A stretch of 64,000 bases of DNA, from positions 5,518,001 through 5,582,000 of the forward strand of contig NZ_CP150233.1 of NCBI RefSeq assembly GCF_037974265.1, read 5' to 3'. Each line of letters starts with the position of its first letter. Position 1 is the first letter of the stretch. The position numbers and the translations under genes are program-made. The stretch is from Paenibacillus sp. FSL R5-0623 (GTDB lineage: Bacteria > Bacillota > Bacilli > Paenibacillales > Paenibacillaceae). The notes beneath the pieces are model-generated. The model was not told the origin of the DNA. It worked only from the letters and a program-made list of their open reading frames with translations, and did no database searches. This document shows, in pieces, positions 35,608-43,782 of this stretch.

Positions 35608-37254
35608 ATGGATTCAATTGGTAAAAACGGAAAAGAAGCCGCGGAAGCGATTCGGAGCTATGTCAAACCGATTTTCGGTTTTGCGTTAAACCGGGTCAAG
35701 CACCGGGCCGAGGCGGAGGATCTGGCTCAGGAGATTATGCTGCAGTTGTTGAAATCCTTCTCTGGGGTGCGGGACATTAGAAGCCTTGACGCTTACGTCT
35801 GGACGGTTGCTCGATACACTTGGGTGAATTGGTTGAAAAAGCGTGCACACGCTCCCCAAGCGATCGAAATCAACGGTATGTCCGAACTGTCTGCCGCCCC
35901 TTCCCGGGAGCCGCTTGACCGGCTGCTGGTAACCGAAGCTTACCGCGAGCTCCGCCGAGAAGTCGCGTTTCTGTCCGACATCCATCGCCGGATCGTGGTC
36001 ATGCATTACTACGACGAGCTTAAAATCGGCGATATCGCGATTGCTCTGAACATTCCTGTCAACACGGTGAAGTGGCATTTGAGCGAGGCCAAAAAGAAGT
36101 TACGGAAAGGGATGAAACGTATGCGTGCAACAAGAACTTTAAGTGTCAATCCGGTCAGTATGAGGGAAATGGGCCATTCCGGTTCGGCCGGCAGCCTTGG
36201 CGAAACCAACGATTTTCTTGGACGCGCCTTGGCGCAAAATATCGTTTACGCGGCTTATCATAAGGCGCGTACCGTACATCAAATCGCGGAGGAGCTCGGA
36301 ATGCCGCCGTCTTTGCTGGAAGGCGAAGTCCGGCACCTGGCCGATTACAATTTTCTCATCCAAACCTCTCCCGGCAAATATCAAAGCAATACCATCGTCT
36401 GGGACCTCTTCGAGTTAGCCGTAGCTGGTCATCAATTCTGGCAAGATTGCGCCGCCGAAGTGGCCGATGTTCATTTCGATGCGTTAATGGAAGTTCGCCG
36501 ACAAGTCGAGGATAGCGGAGTGTACGTTCCGGACGACGACTATAACTTCCTGCTCTGGACCTTGTTGCCCAAGAACGTCGAGGAGCAATCTTGGCGGAGC
36601 ATGCCGGCGGGCGACAACTTCGATGCGGTCGCACCAATGCGAAAGGACGGAGGTCAGTATATTGCCTATGCGGCGTTGAACACGAGCAGCAATGCCGATC
36701 CGGGTTTTGATATGAGTAGTTACGTCACCTTCGGTCCGTCGCTCCGCTACGTCGAAGACTCTCCTTTATACTTGTGGCAATTCAATACGTACTGGAGCGA
36801 CCGCCAGGTGGATTGGCGTTCCCTGGAATACCGGAATGTCGAGATTTGTCATGCGTTCCAACAAGGAGAACTGCCCGACAACGAAGAGAACAGCGAGCAA
36901 TATTCGTTCCTGCTGGAGAAGGAGTACATCCGCAAGACGGAGGAGGGGTACAAGTTCAATGCGCTCTGGATTGACTCTCCGCAAACGTTGGATCGGTTGA
37001 ACAAGGCAATGCCGGATTTGTCCGCTCTGTATGCGCCTGCTGTCGGCAAGCTCTACGATAAAATGCTCAAGCTGTTCCTGCAAAATCAGCCGAAGCATTT
37101 GGAGCCGCAGCTTGCTTACATGGTGAGAGGCAACACCGGCGGAGGCCGGCTTGTCGCTTATATTTTGAAGCATTTGATCGATAACGGGAAGTTGAAACCG
37201 CCGTTGCCGCACCAGCAGAAGACGATTTCGACCTGGATGGGGCCGGTCAAATAA
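35608..37254 (+). CDS. ECF sigma-70 factor with a long C-terminal extension
   Basis: A 548-residue protein starting at ATG 35608, six bases after GGAGG. Sigma region 2 is about 18-85 (AEDLAQEIMLQLLKSF, YVWTVARY) and region 4 about 110-168 (LKIGDIAIALNIPVNTVKWH). A typical ECF ends there. Here about 380 more residues follow, starting with a winged-helix-like part (about 208-265, TVHQIAEELGMPPSLLEGEV). The remainder is not one I recognise. The gene is visibly GC-richer than its AT-rich flanks. No anti-sigma gene is adjacent, so the extension may do the regulating. Confidence 0.82.
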   Translation: MDSIGKNGKEAAEAIRSYVKPIFGFALNRVKHRAEAEDLAQEIMLQLLKSFSGVRDIRSLDAYVWTVARYTWVNWLKKRAHAPQAIEINGMSELSAAPSREPLDRLLVTEAYRELRREVAFLSDIHRRIVVMHYYDELKIGDIAIALNIPVNTVKWHLSEAKKKLRKGMKRMRATRTLSVNPVSMREMGHSGSAGSLGETNDFLGRALAQNIVYAAYHKARTVHQIAEELGMPPSLLEGEVRHLADYNFLIQTSPGKYQSNTIVWDLFELAVAGHQFWQDCAAEVADVHFDALMEVRRQVEDSGVYVPDDDYNFLLWTLLPKNVEEQSWRSMPAGDNFDAVAPMRKDGGQYIAYAALNTSSNADPGFDMSSYVTFGPSLRYVEDSPLYLWQFNTYWSDRQVDWRSLEYRNVEICHAFQQGELPDNEENSEQYSFLLEKEYIRKTEEGYKFNALWIDSPQTLDRLNKAMPDLSALYAPAVGKLYDKMLKLFLQNQPKHLEPQLAYMVRGNTGGGRLVAYILKHLIDNGKLKPPLPHQQKTISTWMGPVK

Positions 37255-37385
37255 GTGGGTTCGGAAATGTATACGAAGATTAGTCGTTCCCGGGCGGTGG
37301 CCATTTTTACACAAACTCTGTCTGTCCAACGAAGTGATTAGGACATCGCTATTTCACACGGCCCCCTCCTGAACGTATGGAAATG

Positions 37386-37431
37386 ATTAAAAACTACCCA
37401 TGACGCATATGCGCCATGGGTAGTTTTTAAT
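37386..37431. terminator. Bidirectional terminator
   Basis: A near-perfect palindrome. TTAAAAACTACCCATG pairs with CATGGGTAGTTTTTAA around CGCATATGCG. It separates the ECF gene from the convergent XRE gene. Confidence 0.85.
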
Positions 37432-37472
37432 CGCAATCATATAACTTTTCCCGCTAGCTGAATGCTCAAACT

Positions 37473-37982
37473 TTATGGTTCTGTATTTTCAGTACCTTTA
37501 GAAAAACGAAAGGTTACCTCTAAATCACTATCCCCTCTAATTTCATCTATAGTTTTTGAAATCATTTGGGAGTACCTCTGATATAACCAGTCTGTGGCAA
37601 ACTGATCTTGACCTGAAATAATGAGGGTGTTGTCAATTTGAATTGCTGTAGCACTTGTAAACCACCTATCAAAGCTTGGCTGAGAGATTTGGTCTTTTAT
37701 TTTTTTTAGAACTGACTTCCAAATGTCATTCTTGTTATTAAGTATATTCGTTCTAGTTGCATGAGCATCATTCTCTTCTTGAGTTAGGATATAATCTACG
37801 GTATTATTAAAAATCTTGGATAATTGAACTAATATATCAATATCAGGTAAACAATCACCTCTCTCCCACTTTGAAACAGCCTGATGACTAACTTTTAAAA
37901 CCTCACCAAGTTGTGTTTGCGTCATGGATAACTCTTTACGGTTTCTTGCTATGATCTCCCCGACCCTCTTAATATTTATCAT
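37473..37982 (-). CDS. XRE-type regulator fused to a DnaA domain-I-like module
   Basis: A 169-residue protein. Residues about 8-62 are an XRE helix-turn-helix (QLGEVLKVSHQAVSKWERG). Residues about 86-160 resemble the N-terminal oligomerisation and partner-binding domain of DnaA: the conserved IW...KI, QPSFDRWF, LIISGQDQFATDWL, RY and TIDEI positions fall in the same order. No AAA+ ATPase or DnaA HTH follows. AGGAGG precedes the ATG. It could interfere with or respond to replication initiation, or borrow the module for dimerisation. The function is not established. Confidence 0.8.
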   Translation of the reverse strand: MINIKRVGEIIARNRKELSMTQTQLGEVLKVSHQAVSKWERGDCLPDIDILVQLSKIFNNTVDYILTQEENDAHATRTNILNNKNDIWKSVLKKIKDQISQPSFDRWFTSATAIQIDNTLIISGQDQFATDWLYQRYSQMISKTIDEIRGDSDLEVTFRFSKGTENTEP

Positions 37983-38395
37983 TGTTTCACCTCCTACAAT
38001 GAATATTAGTTCAGGAACTTATTTATGTACATCTAATTGTGGTTGAAACCCTCTTCAAATTGCAACTCATAGTTTCATTAAACTATCCTGCCCGTTAGCT
38101 TAATAAGGAGCTCATCATCCTAATATAATTTTTCGAGTTCTCCACTTTCTGTAAAGGTATACCAATAAGGATCGTTAGCATTTGTGCAACGATCCCTATT
38201 GTCCGTCCGCTAGTTGAAAACAGCAGATGATCACTTTGAAACCCTGCCGACTATAGGCCCTAGGAATATTAAGATTGCATCTGTTTACAAACAGTATTCC
38301 AATTATAAAAAGGAGATCTGAGATGATCACCTGTTAGCCATGATTTTATACATTAAAAGGAATTACTTATGTAAGGTCACAGCCACTCACCCTAA
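37983..38395. other. Intergenic region before the first peptidase-E copy
   Basis: About 410 bp, AT-rich. Visible are an ATAGTTT-N4-AAACTAT hairpin (38069-38086), the motif CCTGCCCGTTAGCTTAA (38087-38103), and a GGATCGTT/AACGATCC hairpin (38169-38195) that could terminate the leftward peptidase transcript. From 38268 the sequence is duplicated at 59930. No gene is seen. Confidence 0.5.
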
Positions 38396-39135
38396 TTAGA
38401 GCGTCTCAACCAACTTCTGAATCTTGGAGTGGGAAATTAAATATACAGGTCCCATTATTTCTATTTTGCCGTCCTTTACACGTATAGCGCTCTCCTGTTC
38501 TGCCGCATAAACATCAATCGCTTCAGACAAGGGGGACAGGTAGCCTTGAACAAACGTGGCGTAGTCGCGTTGAGAATGAGATTCGTAGGCAAAATGATCA
38601 AAACCAATACCATTATAAATAGTACTTGTTTCAACTTCATCAGTGTTATTCAAGCTTAACCATTTTGCAGCCATGTTTAACGCACCGGCGCTGGCACCCA
38701 TGATAATGGCATTGCTATTCTTAATAACATCCGATAATTCATAATCCAACAAAAAATCGTTCTGTAAAACAGGATATCCACCACATAAAAAAATGACAGA
38801 AGCGTTCCGAATGAATCGCTGAGCATCTTCTTTCTGCATACGGTAATCGATGAAATGATATTCATCAAAAATAATGTTAGCCTGATTCAACCATGTCCAT
38901 TCAGAAACATCATCAAAGTTAACTTGCTCATCTTTATAACCAGACGGATTAGCACTAATCATAACAAGCGATTTTCTGTCTTGTATATCCTCCTGTAAAC
39001 AATGGACCAGCTTCTCAGGAAAAAAATGATTAAACCAACTGAAATAGTAGTGAGTTTTCAAACTTAATTACCTCCATATGTATTATTTACATTCATCCAT
39101 TCTTAACGAAAACATATTATACATGCTAGAAAGAT
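38268..39135. repeat. Duplicated segment, copy 1 (peptidase-E-like gene plus flanks)
   Basis: The gene, about 125 bp downstream and about 70 bp upstream are repeated with few changes at about 59930-60795 in the same orientation, 21.7 kb away. The similarity fades at both ends. No transposase or perfect terminal repeat is seen. Confidence 0.8.
38396..39061 (-). CDS. Peptidase E-like (S51) protein, copy 1
   Basis: A 221-residue cytosolic class-I-glutamine-amidotransferase-fold protein of the peptidase S51 type. The probable nucleophile is S124 in MGASAGAL. In copy 2 the strand-end motif reads FLCGGDPVL; here D96 is Y (CGGYPVL). Start TTG 39061 has GGAGG nine bases upstream. It is about 94% identical to copy 2 (14 differences). 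Peptidase E enzymes cleave Asp-X dipeptides, but this subfamily is uncharacterised. The D96Y change lies in an otherwise conserved motif. Confidence 0.8.
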   Translation of the reverse strand: MKTHYYFSWFNHFFPEKLVHCLQEDIQDRKSLVMISANPSGYKDEQVNFDDVSEWTWLNQANIIFDEYHFIDYRMQKEDAQRFIRNASVIFLCGGYPVLQNDFLLDYELSDVIKNSNAIIMGASAGALNMAAKWLSLNNTDEVETSTIYNGIGFDHFAYESHSQRDYATFVQGYLSPLSEAIDVYAAEQESAIRVKDGKIEIMGPVYLISHSKIQKLVETL

Positions 39136-39198
39136 GAACGGTTCTTCAGCCGCGTTAACCTGCTCGTTGGCTTAAACAATCGCATCACTAAACGATTC

Positions 39199-40101
39199 TT
39201 ACTTTACTAATGCATATATGTTCGTGTCTCTTAATTCACTTCCATCAACAGACAGGTCTTCATTCCTAATAACACCTTCCATGTCAAACTTCAATCTTTC
39301 GGGGATCATCTTGCTTTTAGTGTTTTTAGTATCACAGCGTATTTCTATTCGATTTGCATTCAAATGATTAAAAGCAAAATCAGTGATACCTTGTACAGCT
39401 TCAGTCATATAACCTTTCCCACTATACCTAGTATCAATCCAATACCCAATTTCAAACTTTCGAACTTCCCAATCATGGTGTACTTTATTGGGCTGATTGT
39501 TCAATCCCTCGTTTTCACCCTTATTAACAATTGAAATCAGATCTTGAATAGACATGATCGTAACGCCTCCCCATTCTTTCAGTTCCTTTTTAAGTTTTTC
39601 CAAAGCTCTGTAGAGTCTGTTCTTTACTGCACTTTCACGCATCCCTACGATCTTAGAAATTTCAAGCAGTGTGCAGTCCACAAAAAAGCGTAATGCAATG
39701 ATTTCCTGGTCGGTTTCATTTAACTTTTTCAGCGCAACTCCGATATCAATTCGAAAATCAACATACTTCGTAAATTCAAGGGAGATCGACTGTGATTCAT
39801 ATCCCGCAAAATCAAACGGAGTTTCTTTTTTTCGCGATAACCTTCGATATTCGTTTTTCATTGTATTCTGAGCAATCTTGAATATCCACGTAAATAAATT
39901 TGATTTCCCTTGGAATCGGTGAAGATTCTCGACTGCTTTTAAAAACACCTGTTGAGTCAAATCATCTGCAACCATCGGATTCAATTTCAGGGAAAAGTAC
40001 TTGCAAATCCTTTGACGATACAGCTCATAAGTGTTTTCAAAGTTAGTGATGCTTTCCTGTTTATCCGGATAAACAGGTTTTGTGTCATGAGCTCCTGACA
40101 T
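39199..40101 (-). CDS. ECF sigma factor fused to a C-terminal GNAT fragment
   Basis: A 300-residue frame. Residues about 25-175 form an ECF sigma factor (region 2 DDLTQQVFLKAVENL and FTWIFKIAQN; region 4 LLEISKIVGMRESAVKNRL). From about 208 on the sequence is the last 90 residues of a RimJ/RimL-type acetyltransferase (FEIGYWIDTRYSGKGYMTEA, NRIEIRCDTKN, ELRDTNIYA), without the N-terminal half. An internal ATG at codon 183 (39555) follows GGAGG and may be a former start of the next gene. The frame looks like a deletion junction. AGGAGG precedes ATG 40101. Confidence 0.75.
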   Translation of the reverse strand: MSGAHDTKPVYPDKQESITNFENTYELYRQRICKYFSLKLNPMVADDLTQQVFLKAVENLHRFQGKSNLFTWIFKIAQNTMKNEYRRLSRKKETPFDFAGYESQSISLEFTKYVDFRIDIGVALKKLNETDQEIIALRFFVDCTLLEISKIVGMRESAVKNRLYRALEKLKKELKEWGGVTIMSIQDLISIVNKGENEGLNNQPNKVHHDWEVRKFEIGYWIDTRYSGKGYMTEAVQGITDFAFNHLNANRIEIRCDTKNTKSKMIPERLKFDMEGVIRNEDLSVDGSELRDTNIYALVK

Positions 40102-40357
40102 GGTAAGAACCTCCTCTTGATTTACAATGAATTAGACACCAGAGAGAGTCAGAAGGCCACATAAATATAAAATAAATATGTATTCAACCTTTCAGGTTTG
40201 TTACTTACAGGACTAATCACCCTTTTTGAAATCTCATTTCATATCATCTCTATGATTTCATATCTTTACAAATTTATAACGATAAGCAAAGATTGGAATA
40301 GTTCTGGAGGGAATCACATCATGTAAATCGACTTTCCAAAATGAAGGAGAGATAATA
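40102..40357. other. Divergent region between sigma fusion and secreted-protein genes
   Basis: About 255 bp, AT-rich. It must hold two promoters. A TTTACA at 40265-40270 lacks a good -10 at the right distance, and no GAAAC/CGTC ECF promoter is clear. GAAGGAGAG precedes the start at 40358. Confidence 0.4.
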
Positions 40358-41176
40358 ATGAAATACACCAATGTTTTATTATCAAGCGTAATTGTCTTAG
40401 GAAGCATGGGCACGTTATCAACTGCATCATCTTCGTTTCATACTTCTAATAAAGTAGCACACATTGCTGCTGACTCAACATCTGTGAACTCTTCGACATA
40501 TCAGAGTATATCTAAGTTTGAAAAAACAATAAGCTCAAACAAAATTGTCTGGAGAGGTGACAACATCACGATAACCGCGAACACCTTAAAGCTAGATGCT
40601 GCTGCCGATTTTGAACAAAACATCATTGACACCATTGTAGTTACTCATGGTAAAGAAAAGCACACCCTACAAACAGGAGATTTTGAGGTTAAATTATTGG
40701 ATATAACTAGTGTTGCTGAATCTCCATCGAATGAATGGATTACTATCCAAGTAGAAAAAAGTGCTGGCAGCAACCTCATTCTCATGAACCTTAAAACAGG
40801 AAAGTACACAATTTTAAACGAACGTCTTGAAAAAGCAGGTAAAAAAAATGTAGAAACCATTTCATCATATAATTGGTCACCAAAAGAAGATATCATTGCA
40901 TTTTCTTACGGAAATACGGTGAAAAGCACTTTGGCAATATACGATACTAAGAAAGACCGTTTTATTTATCTCCCTCGGGCAACCAACTATATTAGCACCG
41001 GTTTAATTTTATGGCATAAGAACGGAAAAAATATGGATTACATTAGTGAGTATCCTTCAGATCAATGGATTCTTTTCAGATACGATACAGGAAGCAAAAA
41101 AGTTAAGCCTGTAAAAAAAATCACAAAAAAGGAATTTCAGCAGTGGTTTAAATTAGATAAATATCCTACGAAATAA
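40358..41176 (+). CDS. Secreted protein of unknown function
   Basis: A 272-residue protein with an N-terminal signal peptide (about 1-23, SSVIVLGSMGTLSTASS). A beta-rich region follows whose repeated pattern (NWSPKEDIIAFSYGN, LAIYDTKKDRFIYLP, LWHKNGKNMDYISE) resembles partial WD40/TolB-like propeller blades. The C-terminus is lysine-rich. It is divergent from the sigma-GNAT fusion and may once have belonged to that sigma regulon, which is inference. I do not recognise a named family. Confidence 0.7.
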   Translation: MKYTNVLLSSVIVLGSMGTLSTASSSFHTSNKVAHIAADSTSVNSSTYQSISKFEKTISSNKIVWRGDNITITANTLKLDAAADFEQNIIDTIVVTHGKEKHTLQTGDFEVKLLDITSVAESPSNEWITIQVEKSAGSNLILMNLKTGKYTILNERLEKAGKKNVETISSYNWSPKEDIIAFSYGNTVKSTLAIYDTKKDRFIYLPRATNYISTGLILWHKNGKNMDYISEYPSDQWILFRYDTGSKKVKPVKKITKKEFQQWFKLDKYPTK

Positions 41177-41225
41177 TAAAAAAATTTGATTGGACGGAAA
41201 ATACGTTTCTTCAGTTCAACTTATA

Positions 41226-41276
41226 TAGCAAAAAGGCGAGTCTCCATTAATCGGGGGACTCGCCTTTCTGCTATAT
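41226..41276. terminator. Bidirectional terminator
   Basis: AAAGGCGAGTCTCC and GGGGACTCGCCTTT form the core, with TATAGCA/TGCTATA extending it. It lies between the secreted-protein gene and the convergent dnaB. Confidence 0.85.
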
Positions 41277-41285
41277 AGTAAATAT

Positions 41286-42821
41286 TTAAGAAGTACCTTT
41301 TTGCTTACTCGCCTGCATCTGCTGGGCAAATCTCATCATCTCTTCGAACTCTTCCTCAGATACGGCATCCCCATCGGTGCTTATGTCTTGTACAATTGGA
41401 ATTTCGGGTTTGGCTTTGGTTCCTTTGCCGTATGTACGGGTACGGGTTCCAGCTGCACCAGCAGCCTGTTTGCCTTTGACCTTGGCCTGGTCGCGAATAT
41501 ATTGCACAGCTTTCTCATATGAGTTTACCTGCTTAAGTAACATGTTGGAGGCAATGGCCTCAACGAAGTTACGGTTAATCCGCTGCTCTCCGCCGGATAC
41601 AAGCAATGCCATCAAATAATGAATCAATACATTAATGACTTCACCAGGCAACTTGTAGCTCAGATCAATTTTCTCGAATATATCGATCAGATTGTCCGGA
41701 ACTGCACCTGGGAAGAACGTCTGCAGCAGACGTGTATATGGCTCATTACGCAGCATCATGTTGTATTGATGAATATCACACTTAGTCATAAATTGCGGAG
41801 GTACTTCGACGTAGTACTCCATCTGCACTCCATGCTCAACAGGTGGTTCACCAGAGTCCTCTTTCCGTTCAGGCTCCTCCATATGCTGTCTCAGTGCCAC
41901 GACCTTGGCTGCCTGTACAGTCTGTTGTTCATGACGCTTCTTCGTCTGTCTGAACTGCATGCTCGCCTTATGCTGAAGATCATCCAGAATCAGCTGGCCC
42001 TGTGGACTGAAGATATCATCTTCGTCCAGGAGTCGGCATACATCCTGCACACTGAGATTAAACTTGTTCACTACATAATTTACAATGCCCAATTGTTCAT
42101 GATCAAATCGCAATTGTTCTACATGACGACGATTGACCGACTCCCGCGGGAAACGCAAAATAATGTCGGCATAGTTCAAACTGTTTTCTTCCGCTGCATC
42201 ATTCGTGCCTGTCCGCTGAGCCGTAGTGGATACTTCCGACAAAGCCTGCTCCAACTCGTAATCAATCACATGGGTATTCAATTCAAATATATCGTAAAAG
42301 GGAACGGAAATATTCTCTTTATTGGCTACCGGATAAGGTGCGTCGCCATTTTCGACTGCCGAGAAACCGGAACGCAGGGAAAGCACTGCGAATTTGCCTA
42401 TCTTGTCACGAAGCAGCAGTGTCAAATGCTGTGTCCGGAAAAACTCTGCCGGAGAGAGCGGCGGTTGCAGCTCATATTCGTAGATGTAATCATCATTTTC
42501 CGGTATATATAGCCGTGAAGTCTGAAGTAACCCTACTGCCTCAAGCTTGGATGTCTGCTCTAACATATATTTGCGCCCTTTCTCACTTGGCTCCAAGCCA
42601 AGTGTCATGAACAGCCTCCGTTGCTGTTCAAGCGGCGAATAACCGACCTGTTCACCGGGAAGATGCTGAAACAACAGCCGATACAAGCCAACCGCAAAAG
42701 CACCTACCATGGGCTGGTATGCTCCTGTAAGCATACGGTCATCCAGGGCGCTAAGTCCAAACTCCCTGTATACGCAGTAGCGATGATGTTCAGTATAATG
42801 GTGCAGATTCTTCATGCGCAT
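41286..42821 (-). CDS. dnaB: Replication initiation and membrane attachment protein DnaB
   Basis: A 511-residue primosome protein of the DnaB/DnaD superfamily, which helps DnaI load the helicase at the origin and at stalled forks. The N-terminal winged-helix domain (from YCVYREFGLSALD) is followed by the conserved DnaB/DnaD C-terminal domain (about 360-440, IDIFEKIDLSYKLPGEVINV). Charged low-complexity segments lie near 310 and 450-480. AAGGAG precedes ATG 42821; a second ATG two codons later is possible. In Bacillus dnaI follows directly. Here what follows is the 31-kb accessory stretch. Confidence 0.9.
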   Translation of the reverse strand: MRMKNLHHYTEHHRYCVYREFGLSALDDRMLTGAYQPMVGAFAVGLYRLLFQHLPGEQVGYSPLEQQRRLFMTLGLEPSEKGRKYMLEQTSKLEAVGLLQTSRLYIPENDDYIYEYELQPPLSPAEFFRTQHLTLLLRDKIGKFAVLSLRSGFSAVENGDAPYPVANKENISVPFYDIFELNTHVIDYELEQALSEVSTTAQRTGTNDAAEENSLNYADIILRFPRESVNRRHVEQLRFDHEQLGIVNYVVNKFNLSVQDVCRLLDEDDIFSPQGQLILDDLQHKASMQFRQTKKRHEQQTVQAAKVVALRQHMEEPERKEDSGEPPVEHGVQMEYYVEVPPQFMTKCDIHQYNMMLRNEPYTRLLQTFFPGAVPDNLIDIFEKIDLSYKLPGEVINVLIHYLMALLVSGGEQRINRNFVEAIASNMLLKQVNSYEKAVQYIRDQAKVKGKQAAGAAGTRTRTYGKGTKAKPEIPIVQDISTDGDAVSEEEFEEMMRFAQQMQASKQKGTS

Positions 42822-43040
42822 AGCCTGATCTCCTTCTCCCCAAAAGTATGTTTATCTATTCTATCATAAATGTCTGATCCTCAAATGCTCAAAAACAGGT
42901 AAAAAGGTGGCCTGTTCTCGCTCCGTTTCGTCCTAGGTCGACATCATTCACGTTTTCGCCGAATTTAGCAAATTTCTAAAATAAAAATGTCGAGAGCCGC
43001 TAGAATACTATAAAAGCTGTAGCCGCAGAATACAAGGGAA
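42822..43040. other. Intergenic region upstream of dnaB
   Basis: About 220 bp between dnaB and the decayed coding fragment. No nrdR, which precedes dnaB in Bacillus, is seen. No clear promoter was identified. Confidence 0.35.
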
Positions 43041-43236
43041 TATCTAAAGAGAATGTTCTCCAGATGTATATGAAGTACAAGTGTACAATAATCCTTCTAA
43101 TAAAAATGAACAGCAAAAAAGCCTTCCCTTTGTACTCGTAAGCGTTTACGACAAAGACAAGACTTTCACGCGATTACAGTGGCATGTGTTGCCTCTTTCC
43201 ATCAATCTAAAACATTCTGTACCCACCCAAACGTAA
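43041..43236 (+). pseudogene. Possible decayed coding fragment
   Basis: Two short frames read like protein but are joined by a frameshift near 43063: KENVLQ, then VYEVQVYNNPSNKNEQ and LPFVLVSVYDKDKTFT, running to a stop near 43236. There is no ribosome site, and the 3' end overlaps yuiB on the other strand. The family is not recognised. It could be chance. Confidence 0.3.
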
Positions 43237-43500
43237 CTTCTGAATCGTCCAGCCACTGATTACCGCACCAGCCAGTCCAGCGATGCCCGTCATATAGTCT
43301 ACAAGCTGGAAAGATCCCAGATGTGACATCAGAGATGACGAATGATCCCATAGAGAGTACACGACAACAGGCAATATCACAATGATGAACAGATAGGAAG
43401 GAAACCAGGTGGTCTTCATCAGCATGTTCAGAATGAAACCGATACCAAACATCATAACGAAAAATAATACCATCAATACCAACACAGGTATAAATTGCAT
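43207..43500 (-). CDS. yuiB: YuiB-like membrane protein
   Basis: A 97-residue protein with three hydrophobic segments (opening MQFIPVLVLMVLFFVMMFGI). It resembles Bacillus YuiB, which also lies near yumB and yumC. An overlapping frame from 43510 has a better-placed ribosome site but gives a non-membrane, cysteine/histidine-rich sequence unlike any family, so the membrane frame is preferred. Function unknown. Confidence 0.75.
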   Translation of the reverse strand: MQFIPVLVLMVLFFVMMFGIGFILNMLMKTTWFPSYLFIIVILPVVVYSLWDHSSSLMSHLGSFQLVDYMTGIAGLAGAVISGWTIQKLRLGGYRMF

Positions 43501-43628
43501 CGGGAGACATTCACCTCTTCTTTCACACTTTCAGGTTTCACTTCTGGATAGTAGTTAGTGTACCGCAAAAAATGTGGCGAAGCAACGAACTTTCTGGACA
43601 AATTTCCCTATATTTATACTCTGTTCAT

Positions 43629-43658
43629 TTGCCCTTCTGGTTCATGTTGGGATACAAT
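43629..43658 (+). promoter_or_regulatory. Candidate hemQ promoter
   Basis: TTGCCC (43629-43634), an 18-base spacer, TACAAT (43653-43658). The -35 is only a partial match. Confidence 0.4.
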
Positions 43659-43675
43659 GTAAACGATAAAGCACT

Positions 43676-43748
43676 CACCCGTCCCTTATAGTGCGTGTTC
43701 AAAAAGACTGGTTTTCAGTCGAACTTTTTGAACAACCTCTTATAGGGA
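43676..43748. repeat. Hairpin element of the second repeat family
   Basis: GTTCAAAAAG (43697-43706) pairs exactly with CTTTTTGAAC (43724-43733), with an inner ACTG/CAGT stem. CCCTTATA and TATAGGG stand at the outer ends. It falls in the hemQ leader, about 35 bases before the ribosome site. A relative lies at 10104-10153. Confidence 0.65.
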
Positions 43749-43782
43749 TTTGGAAATATACCTTGCAGGAGGAACAAAACCA

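Noticed and set aside
38069..39175. Integron gene cassette flanked by attC sites
   Set aside because: The bracketing motif does not fit the GTTRRRY core rule and no integrase is seen, so it is kept only as a low-confidence observation.
41619..42512. Long open frame antisense to dnaB
   Set aside because: It mirrors dnaB codon structure. No ribosome site or recognisable domain.
43202..43510. Alternative 102-codon frame overlapping yuiB, with a better-spaced ribosome site
   Set aside because: The encoded sequence is not membrane-like and matches nothing. The other frame is a recognisable YuiB.
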